From Carpediemonas membranifera (Eukaryota; Fornicata), in NCBI GenBank assembly GCA_019828565.1, contig JAHDYR010000055.1, positions 40,195 through 104,194 of the forward strand: 64,000 nucleotides of DNA. The letters run 5' to 3'. The notes below the pieces were generated by a model that was given only the letters and a program-made list of their open reading frames with translations, was not told the origin of the DNA and did not search any database. A program made the translations under genes and the position numbers. Numbering within the stretch: the first letter of the stretch is position 1; every line of letters starts with the position of its first letter. Of the stretch, positions 50,033-57,764 are shown piece by piece.

Positions 50033-50818
50033 AGATTGTCGGTGACCATGCGCTTGCGTCCACGATACTTCTGAGCGCGAAGGGAACGACAAACGGACGT
50101 ATGGGCAACAATAAGTGGCCTAGCCAGATCGTCATCACCAAGTTCGGTGATTTTGGCACGAATTTCCTTCAGAACGGCCTCTACGGCTGTGTTGTCCGAC
50201 ATCAAATGAGTTGACGGCGACATATCCTGCACTTTTCTCGGAAACGGTCGAAGGAACAACTAACAAGGTCATCTTAGTCTTCAAGCATGCATTTATTGTC
50301 GGTAATAAGGCATTAGGAGCTTCCTAGTGCTCCTTCCGGTCAGTTTGATGTTGTTATTCAAGTACAGTTGGACGCAGAAAATTAGAAGCCTCAGAACTCC
50401 TCAACGGAGCCGAATTGGAGCTTCAAAGTACGTTTTTCGGCGTCTGTGTGATTATGAGCGATAAGGGCTCAGCATTGGCAGTGTTTGCTAGAGCAATCGT
50501 TCTTGGCCTTCGAATTACATGGAATGGCATATAACACGTATAAGGTTTGTGAAGACGGCCTAGGAAGGCCGTGGAGGGGCAGTGGTAAGCCTCTCCGTCA
50601 CGTTTCACCATTTTTGAAACAGAGCTCACATAGCGGTACCGCAGTTAGATCATGATACCATCATTTTGATTTCGTTCAGCTAGATGCGAAAGCACTCAGG
50701 CCATGGGGTTGCCAGCCCTATGAGTCACCGTTGGCGGTCGGGTGGCACCGTCCAGGCCTTTGGTGAAATGCTGACGTCAAGTCTCTCTGTCATGCCTATA
50801 CCAGGCATGGAGGGGCAG

Positions 50819-50940
50819 TGTTGTGGGTCCTACCCAAAGTTACACAGATTTACGTTATATTTAATAGTCAAGGAGTTTCTCCTCGACACCCTTGTGTCGA
50901 GTCTTCTCCTCAGTAAAAGTTCAACACCCATTGAACCACA
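50819..50940 (+). repeat. 3' LTR of Ty3 copy 3
   Basis: 122 bp, followed by CGCC target duplication and the continuing minisatellite. Confidence 0.96.
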
Positions 50941-51097
50941 CGCCTCATCCCTGGCGCCTCATCCTGGCGCCTCATCCTGGCGCCTCATCCCTGGCGCCTC
51001 ATCTCTGGCGCCCTCATCCTGGCTCCTCATCCTGGCGCCTCATCCCTGGCGCCTCATCCTGGCGCCTCATCCCTGGCGCCTCATCTCTGGCGCCCTC
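50941..51097. repeat. CTGGCGCC minisatellite, right part
   Basis: Continuation of the array at 43351-43571 after the Ty3 copy 3 insertion; same unit variants; ends ggcgccctcaac. Confidence 0.95.
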
Positions 51098-52331
51098 AAC
51101 AGCAAGTTCCATCATCCACATCACTCCCTAACAACATCAACGACTCGCCTACCACCGACAGCGATGGCGAAGTCTGCGTTGATGTCGCCAGTGCCAACCC
51201 AGCTGGCATACGCGTCGCAATGAATGTAAATGTTTACGTGTTCTCTTCGTCCCTTCTATCGTCCAGGATCTGCTTTCAGACGTCCATGAGCGATCATCCC
51301 TTATCCTGCGGAGCAGCCCAACATCAGCTCCAGCGGTTCAGAGCATGCGTACAATGCTTCCGGGGCATGTAGAGTGATCGTGTAGGAGCTTTATGACGAT
51401 TCCAGGACGTGGAGTTCAGGAATACGTCCGTATTACCCAGCAAATTTCATCATCTCCATTATTGCTGCAGTATTCAAAGTAAACGCGAACAACACGATCT
51501 ATCTCCATTCATTGGCGCCTCGAGGAGCGCTTCAGTCCCTCTAGAGCGTGCTTCAGCAGCATTTCGATCGAGATAAAAAATCACCCGAATTCTAGCTCTG
51601 TTCTGGCTGCTGCAGGCACCGCTGGGCGCAATAGAGCTCGGAGCGGCGTTGTCTGCCAAGAATACCTACTTGCTTCCGGTGAAAATTGAACCCACGATCA
51701 GGGGGCTGTGTACAAAGTCTCTTCCCTCTATGCCACGACTTATGGGAAATCCGCCCTTATTAAGCTTCCTACAGGGAATATAGGCCATTTTGGAGGTATG
51801 AGCGACCGGGAGGGGGAGATTGGGGGACATTTATGGTATGGCTGGACTCTACTCGGGCAGACTATTATAACGAGGCTCAGACCAGACCTCTACGGCCGCT
51901 ATACGAGGAGAAAAGAGCAAAGCAGCGCGCTAGCGGCCCATGGCCGCAGCAGCGCCCAGTCAAGCTCAGCTATAGGGTCACCTGGGGCCCCAAATGACGT
52001 GCTGATCAGGTCGACTCCCATCTATTGACTTGGTAATTGCAGAGGGCGTCTGAACGCGATGTCCTAATAACCGACTTGGTCGGAGCAGTTCGGCGATGAC
52101 TACGTTGTATTCCACGCCTTCTTCTGATGCCGAAACATGCAGTCCTTTAGAGTCAACGCGCGTCCTGTCCGTCAGGCGAAGGGCATTCAGCAGAGGCATT
52201 GCTGCGGTCTGCAGACCGCCCTAGCGCTTCAGGATGGCCAACTGCATGATCTGGACCCATGTCTATCAAATCCATTTTGATCACATCAAACGTGTGTCAA
52301 ATCCGGCAAATCGATTTTGCGATTAAAAAAG

Positions 52332-52392
52332 GGGCAGAGGGGAGGAAGCGACCCATAAGGCGTACTTATGGACCATTTCCTCCCCCCTGCCC
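52332..52392. repeat. 61-nt hairpin
   Basis: gggcagaggggaggaa ... cataag pairs with cttatg ... ttcctcccccctgccc, loop gcgta, one internal mismatch zone. Confidence 0.7.
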
Positions 52393-52561
52393 GTTTGTTG
52401 AGTCTCAACTCTCAATTCGAATTTGTCCCTATGTTACTTTTTTCTAGCAGGATTTAAAGTTTGATACTGCGCATGCGTATTGCTTAGGTATAGCCAAGTA
52501 CTACCATACCACTTTGAAGATCCAGCTCCGTCTCATCGTCGAGTTCATTTTTTCTTGCAAC

Positions 52562-52633
52562 CGTAGATTATCTAGCTTTTTGAGGTCGAAGATAATCTAG
52601 GGTTTAGCAAAGATAATCTAGGGATGTTGACAG
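52562..52633. mobile_element. MITE end fragment related to 31425-32169
   Basis: Repeats AGATTATCTAG/AGATAATCTAG words and ends GTTGACAG followed by TA, like the TTCACAG-TA end of the foldback MITE. The other half is not visible. Confidence 0.55.
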
Positions 52634-52686
52634 TATGAGAGACAGGCGTCATAGAGCAAGTGAATCCCTCTTCCCTGCGACACCGC

Positions 52687-52790
52687 TGTAGTGGTCACCT
52701 GACCCGTATATATTTAGGCCATATTTACCACTAGGGTTCGACCCTATTTAAACACTTCGCATTGATTGTTGTTGTTCTGTGCCCACCACA
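52687..52790 (+). repeat. 5' LTR of Ty3 copy 4
   Basis: TGTAGTGGTCACC... to ...GCCCACCACA, with a TATATATT word and a palindromic AGGGTTCGACCCT. It has the same ACCACA ending as copies 2 and 3. Confidence 0.9.
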
Positions 52791-52801
52791 GTAATATTAC
52801 T
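52790..52801 (+). promoter_or_regulatory. 12-bp palindrome at the primer-binding position, Ty3 copy 4
   Basis: AGTAATATTACT, self-complementary, begins with the last A of the 5' LTR and ends 6 nt before the gag-pol ATG. Confidence 0.85.
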
Positions 52802-52807
52802 ATCTAG

Positions 52808-55800
52808 ATGAACGTAGAACAACTATCAACTTTCCTGGCACCCTATCTCACTAGTACGAAGCCTAAGGCATGGTATTCATTCCGGGAAGCCTTCATTGCC
52901 CATTACGCACGAAACGCCGCTTCCAAGCCTCTGATCTTCGATTACGTCGCAGCGACGGTTTTGAAGATCATGTTCCTCGAATGCCCGGACCTCGAAGACC
53001 TTATTACTCGTGCCCGTGAGGTCACACAGCAACCCCGCGCTGCGCCTAGGGACCCCCTTCTGTTCCTCGCGCCCCCTGAGTCTGACACTGATGACGACAC
53101 CGAGTCTGACACTGATAGTTCGGTCTCCGACGAGTCCGAGCATCTACCCGTTCACACACCCGAGACCCCTAACAACTTCAACAAAAGATTTATCTCAATG
53201 GTGAACGACATCTTCGGACCCCTCGACCGTCAGGACGCGCTCGACCGATTTGACTCGATTACCTTTGACACCGCCAGCAAGAACGTTTATGAGTCCATGC
53301 TCTACTACACGTTAATCTACCAGCGGACACTCGAAAACTGCGCCTCTGTACCCCCGAAGCAGTCGAGCCTCGTAGCCAAATTCCTGAAGGGCATCCGCAA
53401 TGATCGCTTACGTGAACGCTGTAAGACCTTTGAGGATAAGTCCTCCATCGCCAACACCATGCGCGCCGCTCTCTCCCAAGCCAAGAAGATGCAGCAAGCC
53501 GAGAAGGAATCCCACAAGTCGCGGAAGAAGGACGTAAATGATAGGTCCTACGCGCACGATTTCCTCGCTGCTACGGTTGAAGAGTACTTAGACGCAATGT
53601 CAGCCGAAACGCCCGAAGACGATCAAGCAGAACACCGCCCAGTCTTCAAAGTCAGACTGCACGGATCCTCCGTGCGCGCCCTCTACGACACAGGTGCCAC
53701 CGCCAACTTCCTCCATGAGGCGAAAGCGAAGTCCCTGGGCCTCACCCCCATTCATGAGTGCCACAGGGTTCGCCTCATGTCAGGCCAACTAATCAACACC
53801 TCCCACGTGGCCTACGATACTGTCCTGTTCCCTTCTGTGACAGGTAGACCCCTCTCTGTACGCACAAAGTTTATCCTCATCTCACTCGACCATTACGATG
53901 CGATCATCGGGTTCCCACTCCTGCGCAGCGCGGGACTGATCGAGATACCCTCGCCTGACCCGACTCCGTCAAACCAGAACGACGACGACGAGATGTTCGA
54001 AAACGAGGTCGAGAGAACAGCCCCAGAATATGTGCAGTTTGCAGAAGCCAGCCAAAGGATTGTTGAAAAGTTCCCAGGCCTATTCGGGGACATTTCCAGC
54101 CCGTCCAAGCTCCCAGCATTCTCCCTGAAGACCAAGAATGACCAGGTCATCAACTGCTTCCCATATCGTCACGGCAAGCAGGTGGAAGATGAGGTTAATC
54201 GCCAGGTTAAGGAGCTGCTTGCTCTGGACGTCATCGAGCCTTCGGACTCAGCCTTCAATAACCCCATCGTCATGGCAAAGAAGAGAGGCAACAAGCTTCG
54301 CCTCTGCCTCGACTTTAGACGGCTGAACCTTATCACCCAGGCCGAGGAGCATCCCCTACCCCTCATCGACGACTTGATTGATCACCTACAAGGCCAACAG
54401 TTTTACGCCACGCTGGACCTATCCAAAGCGTTCCACCAGATCATAATCAACCAGGACTCGCGCAAGTATACCGCTTTTGTGGCTGGTGGGAAGAAATACC
54501 AGTATAAGCGGATGCCCTTTGGGCTTCGTAATGCTCCCATCCACTGCCAGAAAGCCATGGAACACATTCTGGGTCAATCCCTTTATACTCAGTGTCTCGC
54601 TTACATAGATGACATTGTCGTCTTTGGAGCGAACCGTGACGAGTTCCTGAAGAATCTGGAGGACGTGTTAGCTCGCATCCACACGGCCGGTCTGAAGCTT
54701 AATCCTTCCAAGACGGTCATTGGAGCGACTTCCATCGACTATTTGGGCTGGCGAGTAGACAAGGACGGTAAGCGGATCTCCCCCGACCGTCTGGAGGCCA
54801 TCCATGATCTCAAGGAGCCGACTAGTCTGACGGACGCCCGAGCCTTGCTCGGGTTCGCGAACTACTTTCGAGCACTCATTGAGCGTTACGTCGATATGAC
54901 TGAACCCATCACCGAGCTCACCCGAGCCGCCGAAAAGTTCGTTTGGGGCGACCGACAACATGACGCGTTTGAGCAGATTAAGCGAGAGCTTCTACTGCAG
55001 CGCACGCTGGTCCACCCCTGTCCCGACGAACATCTCCACATTTTTACGGACGCATCAGACTACGGCATTGGTGGCGTGCTGATGAACGCGGAGTTTAAGC
55101 CCATCGCGTTCTTCGCCAAGACGCTCACGCCCCAACAGCGCCGTTGGTCTACGATAGAGAAAGAGTGCTACGCTCTGTACTTCGGTACTACCAAGTTCAG
55201 ACGCTATCTCGCTGGACGAGACTTCACAGCTCATCTAGATCACCGTAACTTGGTCTACATGGACCGTTCCTTGAATTCCAAGGTGATTAGGTGGAGCCTC
55301 GCGCTGTCTGAGTACTCATTCGACATCGTACACGTTCCAGGTTCCGACAACTCTGTAGCGGACACCATGTCCCGCCTCGTTCACCTGGACGAGACCTCCG
55401 TCGAACCTTCCCCTCCACCCGAGGCGCATCGGGAATCCTTCCAAGAAGCACATGGCGGAGATGCTGGTCACCTTGGCCGTGATGCCACCTGCAAACGCAT
55501 CATAGCCGCCGACAAGGGCTGGCCTGGCATGCGCCGGGACGTTACTGCCTGGATAAGACAGTGCCCTGTTTGCCAGTTGACACGCCTCAAGCTTTCACCG
55601 TTTCCCCAAGCGACCCATCCCATGACCGGCAGCCGACCCTTCGAAGTAGTGGAGGCCGACACCATTGGTCCCCTCTCACTGCCCGGGCAACACCGCTACG
55701 CGGTTGTGATTATCGACACGTTTACTAGACTCACCCAAGCCTACCCCACGAAGAGCACGGACGCTGTATCTGCACGTTCGGCTTTATCGACATGGATGAA

Positions 55801-56662
55801 ACACTATGGCTCCCCGACATGTTTGATTACCGATGGTGGCTCACAGTACCATAACAGAACCATCAGAGAATTTTGCCAAGACCACGGTATAAGACACGAG
55901 ATCGGTACGCCTTATCATCCTGCGGGACAGGGTGCTGTTGAAAGAGCGAACAAAGAGGTGAAGAGACACCTACGCGCCTGGATTCTCGAACATGACGACG
56001 ACTGGGAGGACGCCTTACCACTAATCACGAATATAATCAACAACGCACCTCTAACCGCCTCCAACCTGTCGCCGTACGAAGTCCTATACGCCAGGGACGT
56101 CCACGAACCGACTAGACAACCTTCCCTCACCGTTGACCACTTCCGTACCACCCTAAGCTGTTTACAGAGCAGACAACGCGCTGTCGGTGGCCAAACTCCA
56201 GCGCAGAGCCATCCAGCGAGTCATCTCCTTGGATCCGCCGCCATGATCCAGCGCAAAACTGCCATAGGCATCGGACCCCGGGGCCCGGTCCGGGTCATCT
56301 CCACCAATCCCGACCGCCCCAACACCTACGTCGTTCAAGACCTCACCACTGACCACCGCCTGACAGTACATGCCTCTGAGCTTTACCAGTTCGAGGGCAG
56401 CTACACTGACGCTGAGCTCAAACACTGGGCAGCCCGCAACGAAGGAGAGTACGTGGTTAGGAAGGTTGCTGACCATCGCCGACAAGCGGGCAACCTTCAG
56501 TTCCTCCTCTTGTGGGAGGGTTACGATGACGACGAAGGCACATGGACCGATTACAGCCGCGAAATCGATGGATTAGCTGCCCTGGACGCATACATTAATG
56601 AGCATCCGAGATTGAAGCTTCCATCGCTCAGGAAGGGACGCCACGCCGGTAAATCCCCCTGA
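52808..56662 (+). CDS. Intact Ty3/gypsy gag-pol with chromodomain
   Basis: 1284 codons, no break. Gag (about 1-260; acidic Asp/Ser/Thr linker near 95-115; no CCHC knuckle seen), protease (ALYDTGATANFL, about residue 292), RT (YATLDLSKAFHQI, MPFGLRNAP, YIDD at 599-602), RNase H (FTDASDYGIGGVL), integrase with H...H and CPVC zinc ligands, catalytic D951 (VEADTIGP), D1009 (LITDGGSQY), E1045 (VERANKEVKRH), the last two 35 residues apart, and a C-terminal chromodomain (about 1212-1262, EYVVRKV, FLLLWEGYDDDEGTW). Gag and pol are one frame, so no frameshifting is needed. Loss of the zinc knuckle is the main oddity. Likely competent for transposition until the LINE hit its 3' LTR. Confidence 0.96.
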   Translation: MNVEQLSTFLAPYLTSTKPKAWYSFREAFIAHYARNAASKPLIFDYVAATVLKIMFLECPDLEDLITRAREVTQQPRAAPRDPLLFLAPPESDTDDDTESDTDSSVSDESEHLPVHTPETPNNFNKRFISMVNDIFGPLDRQDALDRFDSITFDTASKNVYESMLYYTLIYQRTLENCASVPPKQSSLVAKFLKGIRNDRLRERCKTFEDKSSIANTMRAALSQAKKMQQAEKESHKSRKKDVNDRSYAHDFLAATVEEYLDAMSAETPEDDQAEHRPVFKVRLHGSSVRALYDTGATANFLHEAKAKSLGLTPIHECHRVRLMSGQLINTSHVAYDTVLFPSVTGRPLSVRTKFILISLDHYDAIIGFPLLRSAGLIEIPSPDPTPSNQNDDDEMFENEVERTAPEYVQFAEASQRIVEKFPGLFGDISSPSKLPAFSLKTKNDQVINCFPYRHGKQVEDEVNRQVKELLALDVIEPSDSAFNNPIVMAKKRGNKLRLCLDFRRLNLITQAEEHPLPLIDDLIDHLQGQQFYATLDLSKAFHQIIINQDSRKYTAFVAGGKKYQYKRMPFGLRNAPIHCQKAMEHILGQSLYTQCLAYIDDIVVFGANRDEFLKNLEDVLARIHTAGLKLNPSKTVIGATSIDYLGWRVDKDGKRISPDRLEAIHDLKEPTSLTDARALLGFANYFRALIERYVDMTEPITELTRAAEKFVWGDRQHDAFEQIKRELLLQRTLVHPCPDEHLHIFTDASDYGIGGVLMNAEFKPIAFFAKTLTPQQRRWSTIEKECYALYFGTTKFRRYLAGRDFTAHLDHRNLVYMDRSLNSKVIRWSLALSEYSFDIVHVPGSDNSVADTMSRLVHLDETSVEPSPPPEAHRESFQEAHGGDAGHLGRDATCKRIIAADKGWPGMRRDVTAWIRQCPVCQLTRLKLSPFPQATHPMTGSRPFEVVEADTIGPLSLPGQHRYAVVIIDTFTRLTQAYPTKSTDAVSARSALSTWMKHYGSPTCLITDGGSQYHNRTIREFCQDHGIRHEIGTPYHPAGQGAVERANKEVKRHLRAWILEHDDDWEDALPLITNIINNAPLTASNLSPYEVLYARDVHEPTRQPSLTVDHFRTTLSCLQSRQRAVGGQTPAQSHPASHLLGSAAMIQRKTAIGIGPRGPVRVISTNPDRPNTYVVQDLTTDHRLTVHASELYQFEGSYTDAELKHWAARNEGEYVVRKVADHRRQAGNLQFLLLWEGYDDDEGTWTDYSREIDGLAALDAYINEHPRLKLPSLRKGRHAGKSP

Positions 56663-57084
56663 GACGTGTGAGTGTTGTTGATGAAGAAAGAAGATAAGAA
56701 GAGGAAAAGTGATTGCAATCACGAGGACAATGATAATGAACGCAAATGATCACCTAAGAGAGAGAGAGAGCGTGAACTCGCCGAAACGAACTAATGAGAA
56801 GCGATGAAACTGAAGAAGCGAGACAGAAGCGCGAAAGAGACAGAAATGGAGAAGAATGAAGTATAGAGCGTGAAGAAGATCATAGTTACGTACCAATCCG
56901 TCGTCACTGGCAACTTAGACGCAATGACTCATTTTGTGCCAAATCTGACAAAAAGGACCAAATTTCCGAAGATCGCAAAAGGAATTTAGATTAGGTCTGG
57001 GGACGACGAGATCTTTTATATTTGATCGATATCTTTCAATTTGATGACAATCCACAATGTTATGGTGGAAGTCATTGGGGGCAG

Positions 57085-57172
57085 TGTAGTGGTCACCTGA
57101 CCCGTATATATTTAGGCCATATTTACCACTAGGGTTCGACCCTATTTAAACACTTCGCATTGATTGTTGTTG
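57085..57172 (+). repeat. 3' LTR of Ty3 copy 4, interrupted by LINE
   Basis: Matches 52687-52774, then changes to the LINE 5' end. The missing 16 bp would be expected beyond the LINE, outside the window. Confidence 0.85.
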
Positions 57173-57764
57173 CAGTCCGCCATCGAATTCAGCTAAGTCG
57201 AAAGACTATGTTCGGGGATGGACAAAAGGCCAACGGCCTGTCCCAGTAAACTGGTACAGCGCCCCCATCAGCTCAGAAGGAGCGGCCTCAGCTTCCTGTC
57301 CGCCAAACTCAAAGGTGCATTCATGGATCCCCGCCGGGCGCGAGTGGGAGCTCCACGCCCAACACAGAGACAATACAAGAGTACAATGAACAGAGATTTA
57401 ACAGAGAAAGCAGGGAAACCCACAGAGAACACCGAGAAGCCGCGACCACTTTTGGTTTTTGGCATGTTCACGGTGAAGGAGGAGTGATCAAGCAGAGGCA
57501 CAGAGACCAAAGATAGCCCTCATGTAGGCACTACCTAGGGCGAAGTCAGTCCTAAAATCCAGAGACCACCCAGCGAGAAAAATCAGCGTGCATTTTTGGA
57601 CAGTGCGCCATTTCGCCGTAACGCAGTTTACGGCCGAACCAGAGAAAAAGAAGAAAACCGAGACCCCTACACAGTTACAGGAGCCGCACAAGGCCACGCT
57701 GACCGATTTTTCAGGACGATGCATTCGCCAACCTTTTTTCATACGCACAAAAACGGCACAGTGA

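Larger units (their letters stand above)
47695..50202 (-). pseudogene. Antisense gene of Ty3 copy 3 (intron-containing; split by mini LTR element)
   Basis: Exon 1 50033-50202 (56 codons, MSDNTAVEAVLKEIRAKITE...), intron 49999-50032, exon 2 from 49998 leftward. Exon 2 is interrupted at 49459/48032 by a 1.42-kb element with duplication CTGA; its distal part (47695-48031) retains the frame that is broken in copy 2 (YLPAIGDEAHW... to EESSSE). Without the insertion the spliced product would be about 340 residues. Exon 1 is basic (RAQKYRGRKR), exon 2 helical then acidic. It converges with gag-pol, whose stop lies 42 bp away. The intron survives reverse transcription because the genomic RNA is the opposite strand. 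Function unknown. Confidence 0.8.
43572..50940 (+). mobile_element. Ty3/gypsy chromodomain element, copy 3
   Basis: LTRs at 43572-43693 and 50819-50940 (122 bp each, identical by eye), CGCC target duplication, polypurine tract GGAGGGGCAG before the 3' LTR. Near-identical to copy 2 along its whole length; 7369 bp including a 1424-bp insertion (mini LTR element plus duplication). Identical LTRs and high identity to copy 2 indicate recent transposition. The interval 50203-50818 is the shared upstream region of the antisense gene. Confidence 0.96.
51098..52686. other. Region without recognised genes before Ty3 copy 4
   Basis: No ORF that I can support. Contains a 61-nt hairpin (52332-52392) and a MITE end fragment (52562-52633), listed separately. 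Confidence 0.5.
52687..57172 (+). mobile_element. Ty3/gypsy chromodomain element, copy 4 (separate family, intact gag-pol)
   Basis: 5' LTR 52687-52790 (104 bp), 3' LTR 57085-57172 lacking its last 16 bp because LINE sequence starts at 57173. Polypurine tract TTGGGGGCAG before the 3' LTR. LTRs are identical over the shared 88 bp by eye. gag-pol is one open frame. Unlike copies 1-3 there is only about 420 bp between pol and the 3' LTR (56663-57084, A/G-rich) and no antisense gene. Confidence 0.93.
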
